Notes: generated by a model from the sequence alone, not told the origin. A stretch of 64,000 nt of DNA from Citrobacter sp. Res13-Sevr-PEB04-36 (GCF_015672735.1 NZ_JADABY010000083.1:1-64000); one strand, 5' to 3'; shown: positions 8,302 through 18,259, counted from the first letter of the stretch. Program-made: numbers and translations.

Positions 8302-9245
8302 TGGCGAAACATCAGCGATAGCTGTTCATGGATAGTGTCCAGTAACTGATAACGGCGGCGATATTCCGCCCGCTTCTTACTGGCAATATCCGCCTCGCTT
8401 TTTCGCGCCAGCGTGCGTGGAATATGATAATACCCGCGGCTGTCGCATTCACCGCCAACCGACGCCCAAAAAGCATTATAGTCGGAAAGAATAACCTTAT
8501 TTTTATCATGGTAACGCGGACTGCGAAAGATATGCTGTTCATTACTGACAGCCATAACCTGTTCGATATTCAACTGTTCTGCTAAACGGCAAATGGCTTC
8601 CATCACAATACGTTTTGGGAAAATGCCATGGCAGGACTTCGTTGCTTTTTGTGTCGCCTCGTGAGGAAGTGCCGAATTGCCCTGCACGCCGCCAATAAAA
8701 AGCGTACTTTTCCTATTATATTCACAGAACGTAAATGTCATTTTAGTCAGAACGTCTCCGGTGCCATTTCGCACCAGAATGGTACATTCGCCCTCTTTAT
8801 CCAGTACCGGGAAGATCATCATGGTGACGGTAAATATTTCGTCATCTTTGCCCTCAACTCTTGCCAGCTGTAAGCCGTCCTTGCTTAACAAGGCGTTAAA
8901 TTCAGCAGGCAAGAATGCGTGATGGATGACATGATAATGAAAACGCACGGCATCCAGGCGCATTCTGGGATTGAAGTTTGCGGCAAGGTAGGGACGGTGC
9001 AGCCGCACTGGCAGACGAGGTTGACAGGCGAGTAGCTTTTCAAGCTCCGGCCATTGGGCCAGTTCAGTCATCCATTCCTGAGTGAGACGGGGTATCAATA
9101 ATGAACGCCAGATAAATTTACGTCTAAAACTCCGTTTATCCCAGCATTGCCCAGGACGTAATTGACCACGGCTCAGGCTGTAAAAAAGGTTAAAGCTGGT
9201 GACGGGCTTGCTGGAAAGAAAAGTACTTTCAGTTAGTTGACTCAT
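8298..9245 (-). CDS. ybjX: VirK/YbjX family protein (DUF535)
   Basis: A 315-residue member of the VirK/YbjX (DUF535) family. In Salmonella the paralogues are PhoP-regulated and have been linked to resistance to antimicrobial peptides and to outer-membrane changes; the biochemical activity is unknown. There is no signal peptide or membrane segment, and many basic residues, as in the family. The C-terminal half contains the conserved HGIFPKRIVMEAICRLAE and DYNAFWASVGG segments. Its stop codon overlaps the end of ybjD by four bases on the opposite strand, so the two transcripts collide. It is divergent from macA across 160 bases. I see no clear PhoP box in that gap. Confidence 0.9.
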   Translation of the reverse strand: MSQLTESTFLSSKPVTSFNLFYSLSRGQLRPGQCWDKRSFRRKFIWRSLLIPRLTQEWMTELAQWPELEKLLACQPRLPVRLHRPYLAANFNPRMRLDAVRFHYHVIHHAFLPAEFNALLSKDGLQLARVEGKDDEIFTVTMMIFPVLDKEGECTILVRNGTGDVLTKMTFTFCEYNRKSTLFIGGVQGNSALPHEATQKATKSCHGIFPKRIVMEAICRLAEQLNIEQVMAVSNEQHIFRSPRYHDKNKVILSDYNAFWASVGGECDSRGYYHIPRTLARKSEADIASKKRAEYRRRYQLLDTIHEQLSLMFRH

Positions 9246-9405
9246 AATATAAATCCGATGGATACCCTGATAGTAATTTCAGCACAGCGGATCTTAACGA
9301 TTCATCAATAACTCTGTTATTCTTGGCGCTTTTCAACGGCTATTTATTTATCGTTGACGTTTAACACTCCACTCTGGTGGACGTATTGGGGAATTTGGGA
9401 CTTTT

Positions 9406-10521
9406 ATGAAGCTCAAGGGAAAAATCAAAAAACGCTATTTTATCTTCGCCGTCATCATTATTGTGGCGGTAATTGCACTTTGGCGAACGCTGAATGCGCC
9501 ATTACCTCAATACCAAACATTAATTGTGCGACCCGGCGATCTCCAGCAAAGCGTGCTGGCAACCGGGAAGCTGGATGCACTGCGCAAAGTTGACGTGGGT
9601 GCACAGGTGAGCGGTCAGTTAAAAACGCTGTCAGTGGCCATTGGCGATAAAGTCAAAAAAGATCAGCTGCTCGGTGTTATCGATCCTGAACAGGCGCAAA
9701 ACCAGATCAAAGAAGTCGAAGCAACGTTGATGGAACTACGTGCCCAACGTATGCAAGCTGAGGCCGAATGGAAACTGGCGCGGGTGACGCTTTCTCGGCA
9801 GCAACAGTTAGCGAAAACGCAGGCGGTTTCGCAGCAGGATCTTGATACGGCCGCGACGCAGATGGCGGTCAAACAGGCGCAAATCGGCACTATTGATGCG
9901 CAAATTAAGCGTAATCAAGCCTCACTGGATACGGCAAAAACGAATCTCGACTACACCCGTATTGTGGCGCCGATGGCTGGTGAAGTGACGCAAATTACCA
10001 CTTTGCAGGGGCAAACAGTGATTGCTGCCCAGCAGGCGCCGAACATTCTAACGCTGGCGGACATGAGCACCATGTTGGTTAAAGCGCAGGTTTCCGAGGC
10101 CGATGTTATTCACCTGCATCCGGGGCAAAAAGCCTGGTTTACCGTGCTGGGCGATCCGCAGACGCGCTACGAAGGTACGCTCAAAGATGTGCTGCCGACG
10201 CCTGAGAAAGTGAACGATGCAATTTTCTACTATGCCCGCTTCGAAGTGCCTAACCCAAAAGGGATCCTGCGCCTGGATATGACTGCGCAGGTGCATATTC
10301 AGCTGACAGACGTCAAAAACGTGCTGACCATTCCGCTGGCGGCGCTGGGCGATCCAATTGGCAACAATCGCTATAACGTCAGACTGCTCCGCAACGGAGA
10401 AACCCGCGAACGTGAGGTCTCAATCGGTGCCCGTAACGATACCGATGTGGAGATTGTGAAAGGGCTGGAAGAGGGTGATGAAGTCATCATCAGCGAGGCA
10501 AAACCTGGAGCAGCACAATGA
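9406..10521 (+). CDS. macA: MacA, periplasmic adaptor of the MacAB-TolC pump
   Basis: Membrane-fusion protein that links the MacB ATPase to TolC for efflux of macrolides, protoporphyrin and enterotoxin-type peptides. It has 371 residues, as in E. coli. Residues about 12-30 form the single inner-membrane anchor. Then come a lipoyl half-motif ([14 protein letters not shown]), a long coiled-coil hairpin of about residues 95-180 rich in Ala, Gln and Glu that makes the periplasmic tube, the second lipoyl half ([16 protein letters not shown]), the beta barrel and the membrane-proximal domain. The stop overlaps the macB start by four bases (ATGA), showing translational coupling. Confidence 0.97.
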   Translation: MKLKGKIKKRYFIFAVIIIVAVIALWRTLNAPLPQYQTLIVRPGDLQQSVLATGKLDALRKVDVGAQVSGQLKTLSVAIGDKVKKDQLLGVIDPEQAQNQIKEVEATLMELRAQRMQAEAEWKLARVTLSRQQQLAKTQAVSQQDLDTAATQMAVKQAQIGTIDAQIKRNQASLDTAKTNLDYTRIVAPMAGEVTQITTLQGQTVIAAQQAPNILTLADMSTMLVKAQVSEADVIHLHPGQKAWFTVLGDPQTRYEGTLKDVLPTPEKVNDAIFYYARFEVPNPKGILRLDMTAQVHIQLTDVKNVLTIPLAALGDPIGNNRYNVRLLRNGETREREVSIGARNDTDVEIVKGLEEGDEVIISEAKPGAAQ

Positions 10522-12464
10522 CGGCTTTGCTTGAGCTGAGCCATATCCGCCGCAGCTACCCGTCAGGCGAAGGGCTAGTCGAGGTGTTGAAGGACGTCTC
10601 CTTGAGCATCCATGCCGGTGAAATGGTGGCGATTGTCGGGGCGTCTGGCTCGGGAAAATCGACACTGATGAATATCCTTGGGTGTCTGGATAAGCCCTCC
10701 AGCGGCACGTACCAGGTGGCGGGGCGCGATGTTTCAACGCTAGATAGCGACGCGTTAGCGCAACTGCGGCGCGAGCATTTCGGCTTTATTTTCCAGCGCT
10801 ATCATTTGCTCTCGCATTTGACGGCGGCGCAAAACGTAGAGGTACCTGCGGTCTATGCGGGTACAGAGCGCAAGCAGCGACTGGCGCGGGCGCACGCGTT
10901 ACTGCAGCGTCTGGGATTGGGCGATCGCGTGGACTATCAACCCTCCCAGCTTTCCGGTGGTCAGCAGCAGCGCGTCAGTATTGCGCGTGCGCTGATGAAC
11001 GGCGGACAGGTCATTCTCGCCGACGAACCTACCGGTGCGCTGGACAGCCATTCCGGTGAAGAGGTAATGGCTATTCTGCATCAGCTGCGTGACCGCGGGC
11101 ATACGGTGATTATTGTCACCCACGACCCGCAGGTTGCGGCGCAGGCTGAACGGGTGATTGAAATTCGTGACGGTGAAATTGTGCGCAATCCGCCGTCGCA
11201 AAAAAACGCGACTGGACGTGAGATTGCCGAACCTACGGTAACGACGGCCTCTGGCTGGAATCAGTTTGTCAGCGGTTTTCGCGAGGCGCTGACCATGGCC
11301 TGGCTGGCAATGGCTGCCAACAAGATGCGTACGTTGCTCACTATGCTGGGTATCATTATTGGTATCGCGTCAGTGGTGTCGATTGTGGTGGTTGGCGATG
11401 CGGCAAAACAGCTGGTGCTGGCAGATATTCGCGCTATTGGCACGAACACTATTGATATCTATCCCGGTAAAGATTTTGGTGACGATGACCCGCAATACCA
11501 ACAGGCACTAAAGTATGACGACCTGACGGCTATCCAGAAGCAGTCATGGGTCAGTTCCGTGACGCCTGCGGTATCGAAAAACCTACGGCTGCGTTATGGC
11601 AATATCGACGTGGCAGCCAGCGCTAACGGCGTGAGCGGCGATTACTTCAACGTCTATGGGATGACGTTCAGCGAGGGAACCACCTTTAACGCCGAGCAGT
11701 TAAATGGTCGGGCGCAGGTGGTGGTGCTGGACAGTAACACCCGCCGCCAGTTGTTCCCGAATAAAGCGAAAGTGGTGGGTGAGGTCGTTCTGGTTGGCAA
11801 TATGCCCGCCACCGTCATTGGCGTGGCGGAAGAGAAGCAGTCGATGTTTGGCAGCAGTAAGATCCTGCGAGTCTGGCTGCCATACAGCACTATGTCCGGG
11901 CGCATTATGGGACAATCGTGGTTGAACTCTATTACCGTGCGCGTGAAGGACGGTTTCGACAGCACTCTGGCGGAACAGCAGCTTACCCGACTGCTGTCTT
12001 TGCGGCATGGCAAAAAAGATTTCTTCACCTGGAATATGGACGGTGTCCTGAAAACCGCTGAAAAAACCACGCGCACCCTACAGTTGTTCCTGACGCTGGT
12101 GGCGGTAATTTCGCTGGTGGTGGGTGGAATCGGCGTGATGAATATTATGCTGGTTTCCGTCACCGAACGAACGCGCGAGATTGGTATTCGTATGGCGGTG
12201 GGCGCGCGTGCCAGTGATGTACTGCAGCAGTTTTTGATTGAAGCGGTGCTGGTGTGTCTGGTCGGTGGCGCGTTAGGTATCAGCTTATCGATGCTGATTG
12301 CCTTCACGCTACAGCTTTTCCTGCCCGGTTGGGAAATTGGATTCTCGCCTTTTGCGCTGTTGACGGCTTTCCTGTGTTCAACGGCGACTGGGATTTTGTT
12401 TGGCTGGCTCCCGGCACGTAACGCGGCAAGGCTGGATCCGGTAGATGCCCTTGCACGAGAATAA
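10518..12464 (+). CDS. macB: MacB, ATP-binding/permease of the MacAB-TolC pump
   Basis: Mechanotransmission-type ABC transporter that uses cytoplasmic ATP hydrolysis to drive substrates from the periplasm out through MacA-TolC. The 648 residues match E. coli. Residues 1-230 are the nucleotide-binding domain: Walker [10 protein letters not shown] at 41-49, signature LSGGQQQR around 145, Walker [13 protein letters not shown] shortly after, and the H-loop in VTHD. One transmembrane helix follows (around residues 275-300), then a large periplasmic domain and three C-terminal helices, with the FtsX-like motif [13 protein letters not shown]. The operon ends at the hairpin at 12487-12516. Confidence 0.97.
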   Translation: MTALLELSHIRRSYPSGEGLVEVLKDVSLSIHAGEMVAIVGASGSGKSTLMNILGCLDKPSSGTYQVAGRDVSTLDSDALAQLRREHFGFIFQRYHLLSHLTAAQNVEVPAVYAGTERKQRLARAHALLQRLGLGDRVDYQPSQLSGGQQQRVSIARALMNGGQVILADEPTGALDSHSGEEVMAILHQLRDRGHTVIIVTHDPQVAAQAERVIEIRDGEIVRNPPSQKNATGREIAEPTVTTASGWNQFVSGFREALTMAWLAMAANKMRTLLTMLGIIIGIASVVSIVVVGDAAKQLVLADIRAIGTNTIDIYPGKDFGDDDPQYQQALKYDDLTAIQKQSWVSSVTPAVSKNLRLRYGNIDVAASANGVSGDYFNVYGMTFSEGTTFNAEQLNGRAQVVVLDSNTRRQLFPNKAKVVGEVVLVGNMPATVIGVAEEKQSMFGSSKILRVWLPYSTMSGRIMGQSWLNSITVRVKDGFDSTLAEQQLTRLLSLRHGKKDFFTWNMDGVLKTAEKTTRTLQLFLTLVAVISLVVGGIGVMNIMLVSVTERTREIGIRMAVGARASDVLQQFLIEAVLVCLVGGALGISLSMLIAFTLQLFLPGWEIGFSPFALLTAFLCSTATGILFGWLPARNAARLDPVDALARE

Positions 12465-12486
12465 TGTGTTGAATTGAAAAAGAAAT

Positions 12487-12516
12487 AAAAATGCCAGCTC
12501 TGGGGGCTGGCATTTT
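12487..12516. terminator. Bidirectional terminator between macB and cspD
   Basis: The stem ATGCCAGC / GCTGGCAT is flanked by AAAA on the left and TTTT on the right, so it can stop the convergent macAB and cspD transcripts. Confidence 0.9.
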
Positions 12517-12548
12517 GTTTGCGGGATGTACACAATGAGACAGAGGAG

Positions 12549-12773
12549 CTATGCGACAGCTTCTGCTTCAAGTACGGGCACAATAAGACTGGCGTGATTG
12601 CCTTTGGGCCCCTGGTGGACATCAAACTGGACAGATTGTCCGGCTTTTAGCGTTCTGTAACCATCCATCTGAATGGTGGAGTAATGAGCGAAGATATCTT
12701 CGCCGCCGCCTTCAGGGCAGATGAAACCGAACCCTTTGGCATTGTTGAACCACTTAACAGTACCCGTTTCCAT
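12549..12773 (-). CDS. cspD: Cold-shock-like protein CspD
   Basis: A 74-residue OB-fold protein of the cold-shock family that binds single-stranded DNA and inhibits replication. In E. coli it is induced by starvation and in stationary phase, not by cold. The protein starts METGTVKWFNNAKGFGFI and has the RNP1 motif KGFGFI and an RNP2-like motif (DIFAHYS). The C-terminal tail beyond the core (VPVLEAEAVA) is short and acidic. The ATG at 12771-12773 aligns with the family start; an upstream in-frame extension is not conserved and is non-coding in character. It is divergent from clpS, the usual enterobacterial arrangement; Lon degrades CspD in E. coli. Confidence 0.96.
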   Translation of the reverse strand: METGTVKWFNNAKGFGFICPEGGGEDIFAHYSTIQMDGYRTLKAGQSVQFDVHQGPKGNHASLIVPVLEAEAVA

Positions 12774-13095
12774 ACTTCGACATCCTTCGTAAATCTTATA
12801 TAAGTAAGATGGAATGAACCGGTGGCGGAGTGGGGGCTGTTCAAAACCTCGCCAACTCTCGAAACTACAATTTAGAGAAATCAGGCGGGGCGTCAAGCGC
12901 CAGGCTTGTGGAATTGGGTAAAAATGCATCAAAATTTGAAGCAGTTAACGCTATTGTCGGATCTGTGACAGATGTCGCGGATGGCACTGATAGATGATAG
13001 TTATCTAATAATTGAGGTAGATTGATTGTGCGCATAGGCTCTTGTCAGCGGCAAGTTATTCTGCCGGTAACCGTAACTGAAGATGACGACTGACA

Positions 13096-13416
13096 ATGGG
13101 TAAGACGAACGACTGGTTGGATTTCGACCTGCTGGCGGAAGAAAAATTGCGCGACGCGCTAAAACCGCCATCTATGTATAAAGTGATATTAGTCAATGAT
13201 GATTACACTCCGATGGAGTTTGTTATTGACGTGTTACAAAAATTCTTTTCTTATGATGTAGAACGTGCAACGCAACTGATGCTTGCTGTTCACTATCAAG
13301 GTAAGGCGATCTGCGGCGTATTTACCGCCGAAGTGGCTGAGACCAAAGTGGCGATGGTGAACAAATATGCGAGGGAGAACGAGCATCCGTTGCTATGTAC
13401 GCTGGAAAAAGCCTGA
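13096..13416 (+). CDS. clpS: ClpS, N-degron adaptor of ClpAP
   Basis: A 106-residue adaptor that recognises proteins with a destabilising N-terminal residue (Leu, Phe, Tyr, Trp) and passes them to the ClpA unfoldase, while blocking SsrA-tagged substrates. The flexible N-terminal arm (about residues 1-25) engages ClpA. The folded core begins at [21 protein letters not shown], where Asn and Asp of NDD line the N-degron pocket. The [19 protein letters not shown] segment makes the other wall of the pocket. It lies 29 bases before clpA and has its own promoter region shared with divergent cspD. Confidence 0.97.
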   Translation: MGKTNDWLDFDLLAEEKLRDALKPPSMYKVILVNDDYTPMEFVIDVLQKFFSYDVERATQLMLAVHYQGKAICGVFTAEVAETKVAMVNKYARENEHPLLCTLEKA

Positions 13417-13445
13417 ATCAGGCATAAACATTGGGGGAGGTGCCT

Positions 13446-15722
13446 ATGCTCAATCAAGAACTGGAACTCAGTTTAAACATGGCTTTCGCCAGAGCGCGCG
13501 AGCACCGACATGAGTTTATGACCGTCGAGCACTTGTTACTGGCGTTGCTCAGTAACCCATCGGCCCGCGAAGCGCTGGAAGCGTGTTCTGTGGACCTGGT
13601 GGCGCTCCGTCAGGAACTCGAAGCCTTCATTGAACAAACCACTCCCGTATTGCCTGAGAGCGAAGAAGAGCGCGACACGCAGCCGACGTTGAGTTTTCAG
13701 CGTGTGCTGCAACGTGCAGTCTTCCATGTTCAGTCCTCGGGGCGTAATGAAGTCACTGGCGCCAATGTCCTGGTTGCCATCTTCAGTGAGCAGGAATCTC
13801 AGGCGGCCTATCTGCTGCGTAAGCATGAAGTCAGCCGTCTGGACGTGGTGAATTTTATTTCGCATGGCACGCGTAAAGACGAACCGAGTCAGTCTTCTGA
13901 CTCCGGTAATCAGCCAAACAATGAAGAGCAAGCTGGCGGGGAGGACCGTATGGAGAACTTCACCACTAACCTTAACCAGCTCGCTCGCGTGGGTGGGATT
14001 GACCCGCTCATTGGTCGAGAAAAAGAACTGGAGCGCGCCATTCAGGTACTGTGCCGCCGCCGTAAAAACAACCCGCTGCTGGTGGGCGAGTCAGGCGTCG
14101 GTAAAACCGCGATTGCCGAAGGTCTCGCCTGGCGTATTGTCCAGGGCGACGTGCCGGAAGTCATGGCAGACTGCACGCTTTACTCTCTGGATATTGGCTC
14201 GTTGCTGGCAGGTACCAAATACCGCGGGGATTTCGAAAAACGCTTTAAAGCGCTGCTGAAACAGCTGGAACAGGATACCAACAGCATCCTGTTTATCGAT
14301 GAGATCCACACCATTATTGGTGCGGGTGCGGCATCGGGCGGCCAGGTGGATGCTGCAAACCTGATCAAACCGCTGCTTTCCAGCGGCAAGATCCGCGTGA
14401 TTGGCTCAACCACTTACCAGGAGTTCAGCAATATTTTCGAGAAAGACCGTGCGTTAGCGCGTCGCTTCCAGAAAATTGATATTACTGAGCCGTCGGTGGA
14501 AGAGACCGTGCAGATCATCAACGGGCTGAAACCGAAATACGAAGCGCACCATGACGTTCGCTACACCGCCAAGGCGGTACGTGCGGCGGTGGAACTGGCG
14601 GTGAAATACATCAACGATCGTCATCTGCCGGATAAAGCGATTGACGTGATCGATGAAGCGGGCGCGCGGGCGCGTCTGATGCCGATCAGTAAGCGTAAGA
14701 AAACCGTCAATGTGGCGGATATCGAGTCTGTGGTAGCCCGCATTGCGCGGATCCCGGAGAAGAGCGTGTCGCAAAGCGATCGCGATACGCTGAAGAATCT
14801 GGGCAACCGTCTGAAGATGCTGGTATTCGGACAGGATAAAGCCATTGAAGCGCTGACCGAAGCCATCAAGATGAGCCGTGCTGGCCTGGGCCACGAGCAC
14901 AAACCTGTCGGTTCATTCCTGTTTGCCGGTCCGACCGGTGTCGGGAAAACCGAAGTCACGGTGCAGCTGTCCAAGGCGCTGGGCATTGAACTGCTGCGTT
15001 TTGATATGTCCGAGTATATGGAACGCCACACCGTCAGCCGTCTGATTGGTGCGCCTCCGGGATATGTCGGGTATGACCAGGGTGGTTTGCTGACCGATGC
15101 GGTCATTAAGCATCCGCACGCGGTACTGCTGCTGGATGAAATCGAAAAAGCGCACCCTGACGTCTTTAACCTGCTGCTGCAGGTGATGGATAACGGTACG
15201 TTGACCGACAATAACGGGCGCAAAGCGGATTTCCGTAACGTGGTGCTGGTGATGACCACCAACGCCGGGGTGCGCGAAACCGAGCGTAAATCGATTGGCC
15301 TTATTCATCAGGACAACAGTACTGATGCGATGGGCGAAATCAAAAAAGTATTTACGCCGGAATTCCGTAACCGTCTCGACAACATTATCTGGTTCGATCA
15401 CCTCTCTACCGAGGTTATCCATCAGGTGGTTGATAAATTTATTGTTGAGCTTCAGGTGCAGCTGGATCAGAAAGGTGTTTCTCTGGAAGTGAGTCAGGAA
15501 GCGCGTGACTGGCTGGCAGAGAAAGGCTATGACCGCGCGATGGGCGCACGTCCGATGACGCGTGTGGTCCAGGATAACCTGAAAAAACCACTGGCCAACG
15601 AACTGCTGTTTGGTTCGCTTGTCGATGGCGGTCAGGTGACCGTTGAGCTGGATAAAGAGAAAAACGCGTTAACCTACGCGTTCCAGAGCGCGCAAAAGCA
15701 CAAGCCAGAAGCCGCTCATTAA
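13446..15722 (+). CDS. clpA: ClpA, AAA+ unfoldase of the ClpAP protease
   Basis: Hexameric unfoldase that feeds substrates to ClpP. It has 758 residues from the ATG at 13446, preceded by GGGGGAGG, matching E. coli. The N-domain (about 1-140) binds ClpS. The first AAA+ module has Walker A GESGVGKT at 214-221 and Walker [10 protein letters not shown]. The second has Walker A GPTGVGKT at 495-502 and Walker [10 protein letters not shown]. The ClpP-docking loop contains the IGL tripeptide ([10 protein letters not shown]). The transcript ends at the hairpin at 15742-15766. The serW tRNA and infA, which follow clpA in E. coli, are absent here. Confidence 0.98.
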   Translation: MLNQELELSLNMAFARAREHRHEFMTVEHLLLALLSNPSAREALEACSVDLVALRQELEAFIEQTTPVLPESEEERDTQPTLSFQRVLQRAVFHVQSSGRNEVTGANVLVAIFSEQESQAAYLLRKHEVSRLDVVNFISHGTRKDEPSQSSDSGNQPNNEEQAGGEDRMENFTTNLNQLARVGGIDPLIGREKELERAIQVLCRRRKNNPLLVGESGVGKTAIAEGLAWRIVQGDVPEVMADCTLYSLDIGSLLAGTKYRGDFEKRFKALLKQLEQDTNSILFIDEIHTIIGAGAASGGQVDAANLIKPLLSSGKIRVIGSTTYQEFSNIFEKDRALARRFQKIDITEPSVEETVQIINGLKPKYEAHHDVRYTAKAVRAAVELAVKYINDRHLPDKAIDVIDEAGARARLMPISKRKKTVNVADIESVVARIARIPEKSVSQSDRDTLKNLGNRLKMLVFGQDKAIEALTEAIKMSRAGLGHEHKPVGSFLFAGPTGVGKTEVTVQLSKALGIELLRFDMSEYMERHTVSRLIGAPPGYVGYDQGGLLTDAVIKHPHAVLLLDEIEKAHPDVFNLLLQVMDNGTLTDNNGRKADFRNVVLVMTTNAGVRETERKSIGLIHQDNSTDAMGEIKKVFTPEFRNRLDNIIWFDHLSTEVIHQVVDKFIVELQVQLDQKGVSLEVSQEARDWLAEKGYDRAMGARPMTRVVQDNLKKPLANELLFGSLVDGGQVTVELDKEKNALTYAFQSAQKHKPEAAH

Positions 15723-15741
15723 TGTCTTCTTGCACTACAGG

Positions 15742-15766
15742 CCGGGCGTAATGCCCGGTTTTTTTT
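15742..15766 (+). terminator. Terminator of clpSA
   Basis: The stem CCGGGC / GCCCGG with a GTAAT loop and eight T residues, about 20 bases after the clpA stop. Confidence 0.92.
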
Positions 15767-15797
15767 CGTCTGATTTTCAGAAGGGTCGATTACAGGC

Positions 15798-15883
15798 AAA
15801 AAATAAGCCTGCGTAAGGGAGATTACGCAGGCTAAGGAGGTGGTTCCTGGTACAGCTAGCATTTATGGGTTATGTTTTTCAGC
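15798..15883 (-). ncRNA. cyaR: CyaR (RyeE) small RNA
   Basis: Read on the reverse strand, the 86 bases match E. coli CyaR closely: GCTGAAAAACATAACCC at the 5' end, the CTAGCTGTACCAGGAACCACC unpaired seed region around the middle, and a 3' terminator stem (AGCCTGCGTAA / TTACGCAGGCT) with a T tail. One A is missing from the AAAA run compared with the E. coli sequence I remember. CyaR is an Hfq-dependent sRNA that represses ompX, luxS, nadE and yqaE. It lies 85 bases downstream of trhP, as in E. coli. Confidence 0.95.
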
Positions 15884-15890
15884 GAAACGG

Positions 15891-15934
15891 ATAATACCCT
15901 TATTGAACGAAACGGTATGTGATCGATTTCTAAG
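15891..15934 (-). promoter_or_regulatory. cyaR promoter with class II CRP site
   Basis: On the reverse strand TATTAT lies seven bases before the CyaR start (15896-15891). The CRP-like site at 15917-15934 reads on the + strand TGTGA-N6-TCTAA and is centred about 42 bases upstream of the start. That is the expected position for CRP activation of cyaR. Confidence 0.8.
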
Positions 15935-15968
15935 AATCTTCCGAACGCTGAAAAATAACCGTAATTAA

Positions 15969-17330
15969 CTATTTATCATGCGGGTTTCGCGTGGACTCAC
16001 CGGCAAAATTACGCATTAACAACGCATAATTCAGATCGATATCTTCCGGGACCGGCATCCAGACGGTGTAGCCGTCGCCCGGCGCTACCGGCATCGCTTC
16101 GCCTTTGGCATTTTCCATCTGTTCGAGCGTAAAATTGACGTTGCCCGGCGGGGTCATCAACTCCAGGCTATCACCGACGGTGAATTTATTTTTCACGATA
16201 ACCGCAGCCAGCTCACCTTTACGCTCGCCGGTGAACTCACCGACAAACTGCTGGCGCTCGGAAACGGAGAAACCGTACTCGTAGTTCTGATAGTCGTCAT
16301 GCGTATGACGGCGCAGGAAACCTTCGGTGTAGCCGCGATGCGCCAGGCCTTCCAGCGTTTCCAGCAACTGTGGGTCGAACGGTTTACCGGCGGCGGCATC
16401 GTCAATCGCTTTACGATATACCTGCGCGGTACGTGCGCAGTAGTAATAAGACTTGGTGCGGCCTTCGATTTTCAGCGAGTGCACACCCATTTGGGTCAGG
16501 CGCTCAACGTGGGCAATGGCGCGTAAATCTTTGGAGTTCATGATGTAAGTGCCGTGTTCGTCTTCGAACGCGGTCATGTACTCGCCCGGACGCTGGGCTT
16601 CTTCGATCATAAACACTTTGTCCGTTGGCGCGCCAATACCCAGCGTCGGCTCAACGTTTTGTACCGGGATGGGCTCGTATTTGTGCACGATGTTACCCAC
16701 CACGTCTTCTTTGCCTTCCTGCACGTTGTATTCCCAGCGGCAGGCATTGGTACAGGTTCCCTGGTTCGGGTCACGCTTGTTGATGTAGCCGGAGAGCAGG
16801 CAGCGGCCGGAGTAGGCCATGCACAGTGCGCCGTGAACGAAGATTTCAAGCTCCATATCCGGCACCTGGGTGCGGATCTCTTCGATTTCTTCCAGCGACA
16901 GTTCGCGGGAGAGGATCACGCGGGTCAGTCCCATCTGTTTCCAGAATTTTACCGTCGCCCAGTTTACGGCGTTCGCCTGAACGGACAGGTGAATATCCAT
17001 GTGCGGGAAGTTTTCCCGCACCAACATAATCAGACCTGGATCGGACATGATTAATGCATCCGGCCCCATTTCCACTACCGGCTTCAGGTCACGAATGAAG
17101 GTTTTCAACTTGGCGTTGTGTGGTGCAATGTTGACCACTACATAGAATTTTTTACCCAGTTCATGGGCTTCATTGATGCCGAGCTGTAAGTTTTCGTGGT
17201 TGAATTCGTTGTTGCGTACGCGCAGGGAGTAACGCGGCTGGCCCGCGTAGACGGCATCTGCGCCATAGGCAAAAGCGTAACGCATGTTCTTCAGCGTTCC
17301 CGCCGGGGAAAGGAGTTCCGGTTTAAACAT
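15969..17330 (-). CDS. trhP: tRNA hydroxylation protein TrhP (U32 family)
   Basis: TrhP (formerly YegQ) is needed for prephenate-dependent formation of 5-hydroxyuridine at the wobble position of tRNA, the precursor of cmo5U. It has 453 residues, as in E. coli. The peptidase U32 signature is intact at residues 162-180 (EIFVHGALC to GRCLLS), with Cys170 and Cys177 as likely Fe-S ligands; further cysteines in GTCTNACRW complete the set. No membrane segment is present. A short hairpin lies in the leader (17361-17379). CyaR follows it downstream. Confidence 0.95.
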   Translation of the reverse strand: MFKPELLSPAGTLKNMRYAFAYGADAVYAGQPRYSLRVRNNEFNHENLQLGINEAHELGKKFYVVVNIAPHNAKLKTFIRDLKPVVEMGPDALIMSDPGLIMLVRENFPHMDIHLSVQANAVNWATVKFWKQMGLTRVILSRELSLEEIEEIRTQVPDMELEIFVHGALCMAYSGRCLLSGYINKRDPNQGTCTNACRWEYNVQEGKEDVVGNIVHKYEPIPVQNVEPTLGIGAPTDKVFMIEEAQRPGEYMTAFEDEHGTYIMNSKDLRAIAHVERLTQMGVHSLKIEGRTKSYYYCARTAQVYRKAIDDAAAGKPFDPQLLETLEGLAHRGYTEGFLRRHTHDDYQNYEYGFSVSERQQFVGEFTGERKGELAAVIVKNKFTVGDSLELMTPPGNVNFTLEQMENAKGEAMPVAPGDGYTVWMPVPEDIDLNYALLMRNFAGESTRNPHDK

Positions 17331-17360
17331 AGTTTTCTCGTTCTGATGACAGGTCAGACT

Positions 17361-17379
17361 CGCCTCACTTGGTGAGGCG
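17361..17379. repeat. Leader hairpin upstream of trhP
   Basis: The perfect 8-base inverted repeat CGCCTCAC-TTG-GTGAGGCG lies 31 bases before the trhP start. No T run follows it, so it is a leader structure and not a terminator. Its role is not known. Confidence 0.5.
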
Positions 17380-17450
17380 GTTAGGGGAGTGCCCCCATAT
17401 TAAGGGCGGGCATTGTAGCGCTGCGCGAGGATACAGTAAACCTTGCGGGG

Positions 17451-18182
17451 TCAATCAACCCGCAGATAGTGCCCGTCGGCGCGCACGTACATACCGAAAC
17501 CGCAGTTTTGCGGATCGTCGGTACTGGCGTCGATGCCTTCAGGCGTGACCGTTAGCGAGATATCGCAGTGGATGTAGTCATCTTCTCTGAGTGCAATCAC
17601 GCCTTTATTGTTTTTCAGCGTGACCAGTTCTGAGAATTCACCGATGTTTGGTCCGTTATAGAGGGCCATCATGCCAAAGTAATACCCCTGAAAATCAACC
17701 TGGTAGTCTGATTTTTTCTCTGTAGGTTTTACGTTCAGTGTTTTCCAGTTCGCCAGACCCGCATACTCCCAGTATTCGCCGGCGGCAGAGTCGTTTTTCG
17801 GCAATGCGGCTAACTTCTCTTTGATAAGCCCCAGATTGTAGATTGATTTGGTATCGTTGGGATTAATGGTCAGCCAGGCCTGAGCTTTACGCCATTCCCC
17901 CTGGCGCATCCAGGTTAGCGCCACGTTGTTATATGCTGTCGCCACGGTTTTATCATCGAGCTGACAACCTTCGCTCCAGGTCACCTGTTTTTCAAAGGCT
18001 TCACGCGCTTTGGCATAGTTCCTGGCTTTGTAGAACTGCTCACCCTGGCTGGCGTAGATGGGGACTTTCGCGCAGTCGGCTTCGAGTTGTTGCTCTGTGA
18101 TTTCTGCTCTGGCTGCAAAACAAACCATTAGCAGGGGGTAAAGAAGTAATTTGGCGTTGAGAATGCGTTCATCCTGAACCAT
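17451..18182 (-). CDS. TPR-repeat protein, predicted periplasmic
   Basis: A 243-residue protein of unknown function. Residues about 9-26 are hydrophobic and end AARA|EIT, a likely signal peptidase I site. Residues about 45-125 hold two tetratricopeptide-like repeats (FYKARNYAKAREAFEKQV, then TAYNNVALTWMRQGEWRKAQAW and KSIYNLGLIKEKL). The C-terminal half is beta-rich with a possible disulfide pair (Cys at about 205 and 228). AAAGGA precedes the ATG at good spacing. It sits between baeR and trhP where E. coli K-12 has the unrelated yegP. The 3' end lies 120 bases upstream of trhP. A TPR scaffold in the periplasm beside an envelope-stress regulator suggests a link to that response, but this is only inference. 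Confidence 0.75.
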   Translation of the reverse strand: MVQDERILNAKLLLYPLLMVCFAARAEITEQQLEADCAKVPIYASQGEQFYKARNYAKAREAFEKQVTWSEGCQLDDKTVATAYNNVALTWMRQGEWRKAQAWLTINPNDTKSIYNLGLIKEKLAALPKNDSAAGEYWEYAGLANWKTLNVKPTEKKSDYQVDFQGYYFGMMALYNGPNIGEFSELVTLKNNKGVIALREDDYIHCDISLTVTPEGIDASTDDPQNCGFGMYVRADGHYLRVD

Positions 18183-18259
18183 GGGTAGTCCTTTAGGTCG
18201 GGGAAGAGTGTAAATTCCGTACGCTGTAGCCTATATCAGCGCAGGATGAGATTTTTTAG

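Noticed and set aside
6643-9245. Gabija-type defence system around ybjD
   Set aside because: Only the GajA-like component is similar; no UvrD-like helicase (GajB) is present, and ybjX is unrelated.
11654-12625. Open frame of 323 codons on the reverse strand over macB
   Set aside because: Overlaps macB and the macB-cspD terminator; composition is that of a shadow frame.
12774-12932. Upstream extension of cspD
   Set aside because: Not conserved; the cold-shock domain starts at the ATG at 12773.
15723-15968. serW tRNA after clpA
   Set aside because: Looked for it because E. coli has it there; no tRNA-like sequence is present in this gap, which holds only the clpA terminator and cyaR.
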